A stretch of 13,825 bases of DNA from SIG480 sp045537045 (GTDB lineage: Bacteria > Bacillota > Clostridia > Oscillospirales > JAAYXM01). This document shows, in pieces, positions 1 to 6,961 of the stretch; the stretch's first letter is position 1; each line of letters begins with the position of its first letter. A program made the position numbers and the translations under genes. The notes beneath the pieces were generated by a model that was not told the DNA's origin, searched no databases, and saw only the letters and a list, made by a program, of their open reading frames with translations. The DNA is taken from contig JAZSOS010000002.1 in NCBI GenBank assembly GCA_045537045.1, positions 1 to 13,825 of the forward strand, written 5' to 3'.

Positions 1-665
1 TTATTACGATAAAGCGAAAGCTTGGTAGACTCGACAACCTTACAGTGGGAATTTGCGGTGACCTCAAATACGGAAGAACCGTACACTCGCTTATTGCGGC
101 AATGAGCCGATATGAGAATATGAAATTCGTCCTCATATCCCCCGAGGAGCTGAAGGTTCCGAATTACGTCAAAAACGAAAATGCATTTGAGTATGAAGAA
201 ACAACATCTCTTGAGGAAGCAATTCCGAAGCTTGATGTGCTTTATATGACGAGAATACAGAAGGAACGCTTTGAGACGGACGAGGAATATGAGCGCTTAA
301 AGGACAGCTATGTCCTTACGCCCGAAAAGCTTGAAAATGCGAAGGAAGATATGTGCATTCTTCATCCGCTGCCGCGTGTTAATGAGATAAGCGTTGCGGT
401 GGATAAAGACCCGCGCGCGTGCTATTTCCGTCAGGTTGCAAACGGAAAGTATATCCGTATGGCGCTTATCTTAAAGCTTCTTGAAGAAGCAAGGCAGGAC
501 GGAAATTCCGCGCTTGACGATTCTGGCTATATAAAGGACGTTCACCGTTGCTTCAACCCGCGATGCATCACATCGTGTGAGCAGGAGATTGAGCATATGT
601 TCAAGGTCTCTCATTCCGGCGCACACCGCTGTGTATACTGCGAAGCTCGCGCAAGAGAGCTGTAA
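1..665 (+). CDS. pyrB: Aspartate carbamoyltransferase, 3' part, with C-terminal PyrI-like zinc domain
   Basis: The gene enters from the left edge; the frame is open from base 3 (first codons read ITIKRKLGRLDNLTVG), so the GTG at 45 is internal. 220 codons are present. PyrB condenses carbamoyl phosphate and aspartate in pyrimidine synthesis. Visible active-site motifs are GDLKYGRT (E. coli Arg167 region), YMTRIQKER (Arg229/Gln231 region) and LHPLPR (267 loop). The catalytic domain ends near LILKLLEEA. It is followed by a short linker and about 36 residues with C-x4-C, a 21-residue gap, and CVYCE. This matches the four-cysteine zinc domain of the separate regulatory chain PyrI (CPNSNC...CKYCE in E. 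coli), but the PyrI nucleotide-binding domain is absent. Stop is TAA at 663-665. The family call is certain; the role of the tail is inferred. Confidence 0.95.
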   Translation, partial: ITIKRKLGRLDNLTVGICGDLKYGRTVHSLIAAMSRYENMKFVLISPEELKVPNYVKNENAFEYEETTSLEEAIPKLDVLYMTRIQKERFETDEEYERLKDSYVLTPEKLENAKEDMCILHPLPRVNEISVAVDKDPRACYFRQVANGKYIRMALILKLLEEARQDGNSALDDSGYIKDVHRCFNPRCITSCEQEIEHMFKVSHSGAHRCVYCEARAREL

Positions 666-966
666 AAAAGTCTTATATAACAAAGGGGTTCTCTTGCGAA
701 CCCCTTTGAACCCCCACGCTTTGTCGCTGAATAAAGCGGCAGATAAATTATCGCGCTCATTATGCCGTCGATGCCAAATGGAAAACTGCGTTTTCCGCGC
801 ATCCCCGTATGCATAATTTCGCTGTAATTTATACCTGCCTTGCTTTATAGGCGACATTTTCATTCCGCAATAGTGTACGATTGCAAAACATGCTTTCCGG
901 AATGTAATGAAGTATATTTCTGAATCTTTGAAAATTCAAAATAGAGCATGAGCGGCCAGAAGTTAG
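666..966. other. Non-coding stretch between pyrB and the small Cys-rich gene
   Basis: About 300 bases without a supportable gene. Besides the 682-707 hairpin it holds a short perfect hairpin (GGAAAAC 780-786 with GTTTTCC 790-796). It also holds a nested dyad: CATTCCG 861-867 with CGGAATG 898-904, enclosing GCAAT 867-871 and ATTGC 880-884. Open frames crossing it overlap pyrB or lack a ribosome binding site. Confidence 0.6.
682..707. terminator. Hairpin after pyrB, possible terminator
   Basis: A perfect 10-bp stem (682-691 with 698-707, AAAGGGGTTC / GAACCCCTTT) closes a 6-nt loop 17 bases after the pyrB stop. There is no uridine tract beyond the Ts of the stem itself on the plus strand. On the minus strand a T run lies about 13 bases further on. 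It may end or stabilise the pyrB transcript, but it is not a canonical terminator. Confidence 0.45.
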
Positions 967-1149
967 TCATAACCACAGTTCATATTCGCGCAGTTTCTGC
1001 AGATGGTCTTCTCTGTATTTTTCCATCTCGTCTGACGGAATGTTTATAGAAATATATTCATTGCAAAGACCTATTTCGTTAATAGATATACTATCCAGAA
1101 CGCAAGTGTCCTCTTTCCAGTAAACGCATAAATCATTGTTACATTCCAT
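967..1149 (-). CDS. Small cysteine-rich protein, function unknown
   Basis: A 60-aa protein with Cys at residues 3, 8, 16 and 29. The pattern C-x4-C-x-Y-x5-C, then ISI, then GLC resembles small metal-binding-type proteins often seen in Firmicutes and their mobile elements (compare DUF1540-like cysteine patterns); I cannot assign a family firmly. The C-terminal half is charged and probably helical, with no membrane segment. The start is well supported: AGGAGGG lies just upstream on the minus strand (about 1154-1160), and a good promoter (TTGACT-17-TATACT) lies at 1195-1223. It is transcribed divergently from the XRE regulator and shares its operator region, so that regulator probably controls it. 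The metal-binding role is inference. Confidence 0.75.
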   Translation of the reverse strand: MECNNDLCVYWKEDTCVLDSISINEIGLCNEYISINIPSDEMEKYREDHLQKLREYELWL

Positions 1150-1174
1150 AGTTACCCTCCTTTATTTTTGACGT

Positions 1175-1188
1175 ACAAATATTTGGGT
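1175..1188. promoter_or_regulatory. Operator 1, imperfect dyad
   Basis: ACAAATATTTGGGT matches the perfect dyad of operator 2 at 10 of 14 positions and keeps the GGGTAA half with its flank. It lies at the predicted transcription start of the small Cys-rich gene, exactly 48 bp before operator 2. Confidence 0.6.
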
Positions 1189-1194
1189 AATAAA

Positions 1195-1223
1195 AGTATA
1201 CAGTAATAAATTTCAAAAGTCAA
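1195..1223 (-). promoter_or_regulatory. Sigma-70-type promoter of the small Cys-rich gene
   Basis: Minus strand -35 TTGACT (1218-1223), 17-bp spacer, -10 TATACT (1195-1200), predicting a start near 1188. Operator 2 touches the -35 box and operator 1 lies at the predicted start, so bound regulator should block this promoter. Confidence 0.8.
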
Positions 1224-1236
1224 CCCGTATTCGGGT
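1223..1236. promoter_or_regulatory. Operator 2, perfect dyad ACCCG-TATT-CGGGT
   Basis: A perfect 5-4-5 inverted repeat followed by AA, overlapping the -35 box of the minus-strand promoter by one base. It is the best match to the shared consensus ACCCRTANNCGGGT and is probably bound by the adjacent XRE regulator. Confidence 0.75.
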
Positions 1237-1250
1237 AATCGCCTGCGTTT

Positions 1251-1298
1251 CTCATATTATCATTATATTAACCCATAGACGGGTAAAGATAATATGAG
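1251..1298 (+). repeat. Perfect 11-bp inverted repeat around operator 3, overlapping the XRE ribosome binding site
   Basis: CTCATATTATC (1251-1261) pairs perfectly with GATAATATGAG (1288-1298). The right arm includes the first three bases of the GAGGTG Shine-Dalgarno (1296-1301). In RNA it could partly hide the ribosome binding site; in DNA it could be a second protein-binding dyad. Confidence 0.6.
1271..1284. promoter_or_regulatory. Operator 3, dyad ACCC-ATAGAC-GGGT
   Basis: Matches operator 2 at 11 of 14 positions and starts exactly 48 bp after it. It lies 27 bp before the start codon of the XRE gene, as expected for autoregulation, and sits inside the larger inverted repeat 1251-1298. Confidence 0.75.
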
Positions 1299-1310
1299 GT
1301 GATTTAATTC

Positions 1311-1562
1311 GTGGAGTACGCAGAGATATATGTGAACAGAATACGTGCACTTTGTAAAGAACGAAAAATAGCAATAAATAAACTCGCAACAATGAGTGAT
1401 GTGAAGCAGTCCACGCTTGATAACATCGTGCGTGGACTAACTAAAAATCCGCGAGTCAAAACATTGCACAAAATAGCAATTGCATTTAATATGACTTTGT
1501 CGGAATTTCTGGATTTTGAGGATTTGAATGATTATTCATTTGAAGATGATGTCGACGATTGA
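1311..1562 (+). CDS. XRE-family helix-turn-helix transcriptional regulator
   Basis: An 83-aa protein. Residues about 7-65 form a Cro/C1-type (XRE) five-helix domain: the LATMSDVKQSTLDNIVRG stretch is the HTH (helix 2-turn-recognition helix), followed by NPRVKTLHKIAIAFNMTLSEFLDF. The rest is a short acidic tail rich in Asp and Glu. There is no sensor or peptidase domain, so it is probably a simple dimeric repressor. Start is GTG with GAGGTG 9 bases upstream; no ATG in frame would keep helix 1. No clear -35/-10 pair is visible upstream, so its own promoter may be weak or overlapped by operators 2 and 3. Together with the divergent Cys-rich gene it forms a small autonomous regulatory unit, perhaps left by a mobile element. 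The regulator type is certain; its targets are inferred from the operators. Confidence 0.9.
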   Translation: MEYAEIYVNRIRALCKERKIAINKLATMSDVKQSTLDNIVRGLTKNPRVKTLHKIAIAFNMTLSEFLDFEDLNDYSFEDDVDD

Positions 1563-1622
1563 TAATACAATTTTGCATTGTTGAAAACCGCGCAACCGAG
1601 CTGATTCTGCGTACAAAACCCA

Positions 1623-1665
1623 AACAAGTGAGTTTATCCGAAAGAATAAACCCACTTGTTTTCTT
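1623..1665. terminator. Bidirectional terminator between XRE gene and gmk
   Basis: A 15-bp stem (1623-1637 with 1646-1660, one A-C mismatch) and 8-nt loop, followed by TTCTTAT on the plus strand. On the minus strand it is followed by TTGGGTTTT. It sits between two convergent genes and can serve both. Confidence 0.8.
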
Positions 1666-1701
1666 ATATGTATTTTTAAATGGTCCAACTGCACTTTGGA
1701 C

Positions 1702-2265
1702 TTAAACGCTGAGCGACAGCCCGCGCTTTTCTGCTTCTTCGCGGAGGATTTTGCGAAGGACGCGGAGAGTATCTTCCATTTTGTCGTTTGTCAGCACATA
1801 GTCGTAATGGCGCGACATTTCTTCTTCGTATTCATATCTCTTAAGACGAAGCTCAATATCCTTTTCTCCGCGTCCGATAAGGCGCTCGCGGAGAACTTCT
1901 TTGTTTTTAGGCTTTAAGTAAATTGCGACAACATCGGGCAGTATCTTTTTGAGGTTGAGCGTTCCCTCAACGTCAATGTCTTTTATAAGAACCTTGCCCT
2001 CGGCTGTCTTTTCCTCAAGAATTTTGCGGCTGGAGCCGTACATATTCCCATGTATCGGGCAGGTTTCAAGCATCTCGCCGCGCTCGACCATAGCATCGAA
2101 CTCCTCGCGCGTTACAAAGAAATACGGTCTTCCCTGCTCCTCGCCCGGGCGCATTGCGCGGGTGGAAACGGTGGTCATAAGTGTGAGATTGTTAAACTCG
2201 GAGAGAAGCTCGTTTATAATTGTGTTTTTGCCGACTCCGGCGCTTCCCGACATGATGATAAGCAT
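1702..2265 (-). CDS. gmk: Guanylate kinase
   Basis: Phosphorylates GMP to GDP with ATP in purine nucleotide synthesis; cytoplasmic. With the start chosen here it has 187 aa, close to the usual 190-207. Visible features are the P-loop GSAGVGKNT at the N-terminus, the GMP-binding stretch VSTRAMRPGE, the segment GNMYGSS (GNYYGT in E. coli Gmk), DIDVEG, the lid Arg motif ERLIGRGEKD, and HYDYVLTND near the end. A frame extension to a GTG at 2274 is unlikely, because that GTG is part of the Shine-Dalgarno GAGGTG (2272-2277). The ATG at 2265 has the right 6-base spacing. The gene stands alone with its own promoter, without the rpoZ or remA neighbours common in Firmicutes. It could be a second copy, but no key motif is missing. 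Confidence 0.93.
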   Translation of the reverse strand: MLIIMSGSAGVGKNTIINELLSEFNNLTLMTTVSTRAMRPGEEQGRPYFFVTREEFDAMVERGEMLETCPIHGNMYGSSRKILEEKTAEGKVLIKDIDVEGTLNLKKILPDVVAIYLKPKNKEVLRERLIGRGEKDIELRLKRYEYEEEMSRHYDYVLTNDKMEDTLRVLRKILREEAEKRGLSLSV

Positions 2266-2271
2266 AACTGA

Positions 2272-2277
2272 CACCTC
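2272..2277 (-). promoter_or_regulatory. Ribosome binding site that fixes the gmk start
   Basis: Minus-strand GAGGTG, six bases before ATG 2265. It contains the alternative GTG codon at 2272-2274, which therefore cannot be the start. Confidence 0.8.
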
Positions 2278-2297
2278 ATATTAAAACAGTTGTATAT

Positions 2298-2326
2298 ATA
2301 ATACATTATTTTCTGCTGTAAATCAA
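2298..2326 (-). promoter_or_regulatory. Promoter of gmk
   Basis: Minus strand TTGATT (2321-2326), 17-bp spacer, TATTAT (2298-2303), about 30 bp before the gmk start. Confidence 0.7.
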
Positions 2327-2347
2327 GCAAAAACGTCGATTTTATGC

Positions 2348-2376
2348 TTGTAACGGAAAAAGAATTATGATATACT
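2348..2376 (+). promoter_or_regulatory. Promoter of the apgM-proS-argS-MATE run
   Basis: Plus strand TTGTAA (2348-2353), 17-bp spacer, TATACT (2371-2376). No equally good promoter was seen in the short gaps further down, so it may drive all four genes. Confidence 0.65.
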
Positions 2377-2427
2377 TATTGATGATTATATTGGGTTACT
2401 ATGCTCATGAGGAGGTATTCACATATT

Positions 2428-3636
2428 ATGAAGTATTTTGTTATGCTCGGTGACGGTATGGCAGACCGCCCTATTGCAGAGCTTTCCGGCAAAACTCCGC
2501 TCGGAGCAGCAAACAAGCCGACGATGGATTTTATATCGGAAAACGGATGTCTTGGCCTTGCTAACACGCTTTTTGAGGGTATGCCGACGGGAAGCGATAT
2601 AGCTAACCTCTGTGTATTCGGCTACGACCCGAAGAAATACTATACGGGCAGAAGTCCGATTGAGGCACTCGGCCTTAATATCCCGCTCTCCGATGATGAT
2701 ACGGTTTTCCGCCTGAATCTCGTAAGCATTTCAACTGACGGCGATTTTGAGAACAAAACGATGCTCGACCACAGCTCGGATAAGATAACGAATGAAGAGG
2801 CGTATGAGCTGCTCGACGCGCTTTCTGAGCGCTTTGGCACGGATAAGAGAAAGATGTACCGCGGCGTAAGCTACCGCCACATTATGATATGGAGCGGGAT
2901 AGACTATAACTACACGATGATGCCGCCGCATGATATCCTCGGGCAGAAGATTACGGATTATCTCCCCGCAGGACCGTATGGCGAAGAAGTTCTTGCAATG
3001 ATGCGTGAAAGCTACGAGCTTCTTATGAAGCATCCGGTGAACATCGCAAGAATGGAACGCGGCCTGCGACCGGCAAACTGCATGTGGCTCTGGGGCGAAG
3101 GAACCCGACCGCAGCTTACATCCTTTGCAGATGCGCACAAAATCTCAGGCGCGGTAATTACGGCAGTTCCGCTTATAACCGGTCTTGCGCTCGGCATCGG
3201 TCTTGACACCTATGAGGTTCCGGATGCAACCGGCGATTATTACACAAACTATGCCGGAAAGGCAGATGCGTGTATTAAGGCGTTTTCCGATGGTCACGAC
3301 TTCGTTTTCTGCCACGTTGAGGCACCGGATGAGTGCGGTCACGATGGTGATACGGAGCTTAAGGTAAAATCAATCGAAAGAATTGATGCGGAAATCCTTT
3401 CTCCGGTGAAGGAGTATCTTGACAAGTCAGAAGAAGAGTACCGCATACTTCTCATGCCCGACCACCCCACGCCGATTGAGGAGAGAACGCATGTTATTGC
3501 TCCGGTTCCGTATGTAATGTATGGTGCGGGAATTACGGAAAAGAGCGGGCTTCCCTACACTGAAGCAGACGCGGAAAAAACGGGAAATTTCGTTTCCTTT
3601 GCATATAACATTATGAAGAGTTTCATTTCGGAATAA
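2428..3636 (+). CDS. ApgM-type cofactor-independent phosphoglycerate mutase / putative homoserine kinase
   Basis: A 402-aa alkaline-phosphatase-superfamily enzyme of the archaeal-type iPGM (ApgM) group. The N-terminus has the metal motif MLGDGMAD, followed by the ELSGKTPLGAANKPTMD signature. GSDIANLCVFGYDP carries the likely catalytic serine. The C-terminal half has HVEAPDECGHDGD with SIERIDAEIL, and MPDHPTPIEERTHV with metal-binding Asp and His. Bacterial members of this subgroup are annotated either as 2,3-phosphoglycerate-independent mutase or as proposed homoserine kinase (threonine synthesis), and sequence reading cannot decide. The start is set by AGGAGGT (2410-2416) before ATG 2428; an upstream in-frame ATG at 2401 would place the ribosome binding site inside the gene. 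proS follows after 16 bp, suggesting co-transcription. Confidence 0.85.
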   Translation: MKYFVMLGDGMADRPIAELSGKTPLGAANKPTMDFISENGCLGLANTLFEGMPTGSDIANLCVFGYDPKKYYTGRSPIEALGLNIPLSDDDTVFRLNLVSISTDGDFENKTMLDHSSDKITNEEAYELLDALSERFGTDKRKMYRGVSYRHIMIWSGIDYNYTMMPPHDILGQKITDYLPAGPYGEEVLAMMRESYELLMKHPVNIARMERGLRPANCMWLWGEGTRPQLTSFADAHKISGAVITAVPLITGLALGIGLDTYEVPDATGDYYTNYAGKADACIKAFSDGHDFVFCHVEAPDECGHDGDTELKVKSIERIDAEILSPVKEYLDKSEEEYRILLMPDHPTPIEERTHVIAPVPYVMYGAGITEKSGLPYTEADAEKTGNFVSFAYNIMKSFISE

Positions 3637-3652
3637 GAGAGGAAGATTAAAA

Positions 3653-5089
3653 ATGGCAAACGATAAGAAAGTTGAACAGATAACCGATATGGAGGTAGAC
3701 TTTGCGCAATGGTTTACCGATGTGTGCAGAAAGGCAGAGCTTATTGACTATTCGTCAATAAAGGGCGTATTCATTTACCGTCCTTACGGCTATGCAATCT
3801 GGGAGAACATTCAGGCAATTATGGACAAGGAATTTAAAAAACAGGGCGTGGAAAACGTTTATATGCCCCTGCTTATTCCGGAATCCCTTCTGCAGAAAGA
3901 GAAGGATCACGTTGAGGGCTTTGCTCCGGAATGTGCATGGGTTACCATCGGCGGCGCGGATAAGCTTGAAGAGAGATATGCAATCCGCCCGACATCCGAG
4001 ACGCTTTTCTGTGAGCATTTTGCAAATGTTCTCCAGTCCCACCGCGACCTTCCGATGAAGTATAACCAGTGGTGCAGCGTTCTGCGCTGGGAAAAGACCT
4101 CGCGTCCGTTCCTCCGCCACCGCGAATTCCTCTGGCAGGAGGGTCATACCATCCACGCAACCTCGGAAGAGGCAGAGGAATTCACACAGACAATGCTGGG
4201 TGTCTATGCCGATTTTTGTGAGAATGTTCTTGCAATGCCCGTTACCCGCGGACAGAAGACTGAGAAGGAAAAATTCAAGGGTGCAGTTTCAACATACACC
4301 ATTGAGTGCATGATGCATGACCGCAAGGCTTTGCAGGCGGGAACGTCCCATTATTTCGGCGACGGTTTTGCAAAGCAGTTTGAGATAGAGTTTGCAGATA
4401 AAAATAACAAAAAGACAAATCCGCACGGAACATCATGGGGTGTTTCCACGCGCCTTATCGGTGGTATCATCATGACGCATGGTGACAACAACGGTCTTGT
4501 GCTCCCGCCGAAGGTTGCTCCCATTCAGGCAGTCATCATTCCGATTGCAGCGCACAAGGGCGGCGTGCTTGAGGCGGCAGATAAGCTTCTTTCCACACTT
4601 ACCGATGCAGGAGTTCGCGCAAAGTGTGATACATCCGATAACTCCGCAGGCTGGAAGTTTGCCGAGTATGAGATGAAGGGTGTGCCGGTAAGAATTGAGC
4701 TTGGTCCGCGTGATCTTGAGGCAGGTCAGTGCGTTCTCGTTTCCCGCGTAACACGTGAAAAGAAAATCGTAAGCCTTGACAATATCGTCGAAGAAGTAAA
4801 CCGCGCACTTGAAGAGGTGCACAGCGCACTGTACGAAAAGGCACTGCGCAACCGCGAGGAGCATACCTATACTGCAACAACCTTTGAGGAAATGAAGAAA
4901 ATTGCCGCAACAAAGACCGGTTTTGTAAAGACAATGTGGTGCGGAGACTTGGAGTGTGAGCTGCGCGTCAAGGAAGAAGCGGGAATGACAAGCCGCTGTA
5001 TCCCCTTTGAACAGGAGCATATCTCCGATGTCTGCCCCATCTGCGGAAAGCCCGCAAAGCATATGATTTACTGGGGCGTTGCATATTAA
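3653..5089 (+). CDS. proS: Prolyl-tRNA synthetase, short archaeal/eukaryotic type (ProS type 3)
   Basis: Class II synthetase of 478 aa that charges tRNA-Pro. The length and lack of an inserted editing domain between motifs 2 and 3 mark it as type 3, unlike the ~570-aa bacterial ProRS. Motif 1 lies around VFIYRPYGYAIWENIQ (about residues 39-54). Motif 2 is FLRHREFLWQEGHT (about 147-160), and motif 3 is in GVSTRLIGGIIMTHGD (about 263-278). The anticodon-binding domain follows (from about residue 285). The C-terminal zinc domain has Cys in WCGDLECE, a third Cys, and CPICGK, and the protein ends in the typical aromatic YWGVAY. Start ATG 3653 follows AGAGGAAG. It lies 16 bp after the ApgM-like gene and 84 bp before argS, in one run of translation-related genes. 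Confidence 0.96.
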   Translation: MANDKKVEQITDMEVDFAQWFTDVCRKAELIDYSSIKGVFIYRPYGYAIWENIQAIMDKEFKKQGVENVYMPLLIPESLLQKEKDHVEGFAPECAWVTIGGADKLEERYAIRPTSETLFCEHFANVLQSHRDLPMKYNQWCSVLRWEKTSRPFLRHREFLWQEGHTIHATSEEAEEFTQTMLGVYADFCENVLAMPVTRGQKTEKEKFKGAVSTYTIECMMHDRKALQAGTSHYFGDGFAKQFEIEFADKNNKKTNPHGTSWGVSTRLIGGIIMTHGDNNGLVLPPKVAPIQAVIIPIAAHKGGVLEAADKLLSTLTDAGVRAKCDTSDNSAGWKFAEYEMKGVPVRIELGPRDLEAGQCVLVSRVTREKKIVSLDNIVEEVNRALEEVHSALYEKALRNREEHTYTATTFEEMKKIAATKTGFVKTMWCGDLECELRVKEEAGMTSRCIPFEQEHISDVCPICGKPAKHMIYWGVAY

Positions 5090-5094
5090 TGTCA

Positions 5095-5112
5095 AAAAGA
5101 GCAGGCTCTTTT
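5095..5112 (+). repeat. Short hairpin after proS
   Basis: AAAAGAGC (5095-5102) and GCTCTTTT (5105-5112) form a compact stem right after the proS stop. It could act as a weak terminator or processing site; the Ts are within the stem. Confidence 0.5.
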
Positions 5113-5132
5113 GAGGTGATTTACTGGAATTA

Positions 5133-5156
5133 TTTCGCGCCATATTTGGCGCGAAA
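5133..5156 (+). repeat. Strong GC-rich hairpin between proS and argS
   Basis: TTTCGCGCCA (5133-5142) and TGGCGCGAAA (5147-5156) form a perfect 10-bp stem with loop TATT, ending 17 bases before the argS start codon. There is no U tract after it, so it is more likely to affect mRNA stability, processing or argS translation than to terminate. Confidence 0.65.
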
Positions 5157-5173
5157 CTCTACGAGGTGTTTTT

Positions 5174-6940
5174 ATGTCTACATTAAAATTACGCCTTACG
5201 GCGATTGCGGAAGAAGCCTTCGTCGCGGCGGGATATAACAGAGAGCTTGGAACGGTCACGTTTTCTGACCGTCCTGACCTTTGCCAGTTTCAGTGCAACG
5301 GTGCGTTGACGGGGGCAAAGATACACAGAAAAAGCCCTATGATGATTGCAAACGACGTGCTCTCTCATCTTTCGGAAAACAAAATATTCAAAAGTGTAAC
5401 AGTTGCACCGCCGGGATTTATCAACATAACTCTTACCGACGAATTTATCGCAGAAGAAGCAGAAAAAATGGCGGAAAGTGACCGCCTTGCGCTTCCTGTT
5501 ACGGAGAAAAAGACAATCGTGGTGGACTACGGAGGACCGAATGTTGCAAAGCCGCTTCATGTCGGACATCTCCGTGCCGCGATTATCGGCGAAACCTTAA
5601 AGCGCCTTGCGCGTTTTCTCGGCAATGAGGTAATCGGTGACGTTCACCTCGGCGACTGGGGACTCCAGATGGGTCTTATTATTTCTGAGCTTTACCGTGA
5701 GCAGCCCTCTCTTTGCTACTTCGATGAAAATTACACGGGCGAATACCCCACAGAATCACCCGTAACGATTGACGACCTTTCACGTCTTTATCCGCAGGCA
5801 TCTGCGCGTTCCAAGGAAGATGAAGAGTTCCGCGCAGCAGCTATGCAGGCAACAAAGGAGCTTCAGAACGGACGCGCAGGATACGTTGCACTGTGGAGAA
5901 AGTTCCTTGAGGTTTCCGTGGCAGACCTTAAGCGCAGCTATGCACGCCTCGGCGTTGATTTTGACAAGTGGCTCGGCGAGAGCGATGCAGACCCGTACGT
6001 TGCACCGCTCCTCAAAATACTCGATGAGAAGAAGCTTACATATTTAAGCGACGGTGCGCTTATCGCAGATGTCGCAGAAGAGGCAGACGATGAGCCGATG
6101 CCTCCGGTTATCATCAGCAAGAGTGACGGCAGCCAGCTTTATGCAACCACTGACCTTGCAACGATTATCCAGCGTGCGGAGGACTTTAATCCTGACGAAA
6201 TCTGGTATGTTGTAGACAGCCGCCAGTCGATGCACTTCAAGCAGGTTTTCCGCCTTGCAAAGAAGGCGGGGCTTGTCGGTGACGGTACGGAGCTTTATCA
6301 TGTGGGCTTCGGTACGATGAACGGCAGTGACGGTAAGCCGTATAAGACGCGTGAAGGCGGAGTTATGAGCCTTTCCGTGCTTATTGATTCAGCAAAGGCG
6401 GCAGCAAAGGAGAGAATTGAAGCCTCTGAGGTTGCAAAGGATTTAACTGATGCAGAACGTGACAATGTTGCCGAGAAGATAGGTATTGCGGCGATAAAGT
6501 TCGGTGACCTTATAAACCACCGCGCGCGTGATTATATCTTCGATCTTGACCGTTTCCTTGCAACGGAGGGAAAGACGGGACCATATCTGCAGTACACGGT
6601 TGTCCGAATAACAAGCCTGCTTAACAAGGCAAAGGATGCAGGCGCGCTTCCCGGAAAGCTTATCGCGCCGCAAAGCGATACAGAGCGCGAGCTTCTTATA
6701 AAGCTCTTCTCTGTCGGAGATGTGCTTTTGCGTGCGTTTGAGGACAAAACTCCCAACGCAATCTGCGAGGTTATGTTCGACATAGCCGGACTTTTCAACC
6801 GCTTCTATTTTGAAAACAAAATTCTTGCACAGGAGAATGAGGAAATCCGCGCATCATGGCTTGGTATTATCGAGCTTGTAAAAAGAATGCTTCTTATGCT
6901 TCTGGATATTTTCTCGACAGACATTCCGGAAAAGATGTAG
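5174..6940 (+). CDS. argS: Arginyl-tRNA synthetase
   Basis: Class I synthetase of 588 aa. It begins with the Arg-specific N-terminal domain that contacts the tRNA D-loop (residues 1-110, including LCQFQCNGALTGAKI). The HIGH-type motif is in GPNVAKPLHVGHLRAAIIG (about residues 120-138). The KMSKS position is the form usual for ArgRS, GKPYKTREGG (about 388-397). The C-terminal helical anticodon-binding domain has GPYLQYTVVRITSLLNKA and ends in the IFSTDIPEKM type tail (family: LLGI..PE.M). Start ATG 5174 follows GAGGTG at 5163-5168. The MATE gene starts 21 bp after the stop. The strong hairpin 5133-5156 just upstream is the only visible local control element. Confidence 0.96.
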   Translation: MSTLKLRLTAIAEEAFVAAGYNRELGTVTFSDRPDLCQFQCNGALTGAKIHRKSPMMIANDVLSHLSENKIFKSVTVAPPGFINITLTDEFIAEEAEKMAESDRLALPVTEKKTIVVDYGGPNVAKPLHVGHLRAAIIGETLKRLARFLGNEVIGDVHLGDWGLQMGLIISELYREQPSLCYFDENYTGEYPTESPVTIDDLSRLYPQASARSKEDEEFRAAAMQATKELQNGRAGYVALWRKFLEVSVADLKRSYARLGVDFDKWLGESDADPYVAPLLKILDEKKLTYLSDGALIADVAEEADDEPMPPVIISKSDGSQLYATTDLATIIQRAEDFNPDEIWYVVDSRQSMHFKQVFRLAKKAGLVGDGTELYHVGFGTMNGSDGKPYKTREGGVMSLSVLIDSAKAAAKERIEASEVAKDLTDAERDNVAEKIGIAAIKFGDLINHRARDYIFDLDRFLATEGKTGPYLQYTVVRITSLLNKAKDAGALPGKLIAPQSDTERELLIKLFSVGDVLLRAFEDKTPNAICEVMFDIAGLFNRFYFENKILAQENEEIRASWLGIIELVKRMLLMLLDIFSTDIPEKM

Positions 6941-6961
6941 GCGACTGTGTGAGGATTATTT

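Noticed and set aside
471..863. 130-aa minus-strand open frame across the pyrB 3' end
   Set aside because: It overlaps the conserved zinc domain of pyrB antisense, has no ribosome binding site and no recognisable family.
2401..2427. Upstream ATG start for the ApgM-like protein
   Set aside because: It would put the AGGAGGT ribosome binding site inside the gene and add residues before the family's usual MKYFVMLGDG start.
2731..3138. 135-aa minus-strand open frame inside the ApgM-like gene
   Set aside because: Antisense to conserved motifs and no translation signals.
4433..5143. 236-aa minus-strand open frame inside proS
   Set aside because: It is fully antisense to conserved ProRS motifs; its odd Cys/Leu-rich composition is what antisense reading of this gene gives, and no start signal is present.
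5090..5173. Possible T-box or leader riboswitch before argS
   Set aside because: Only 84 bases, with no T-box sequence or specifier stem; just two simple hairpins.
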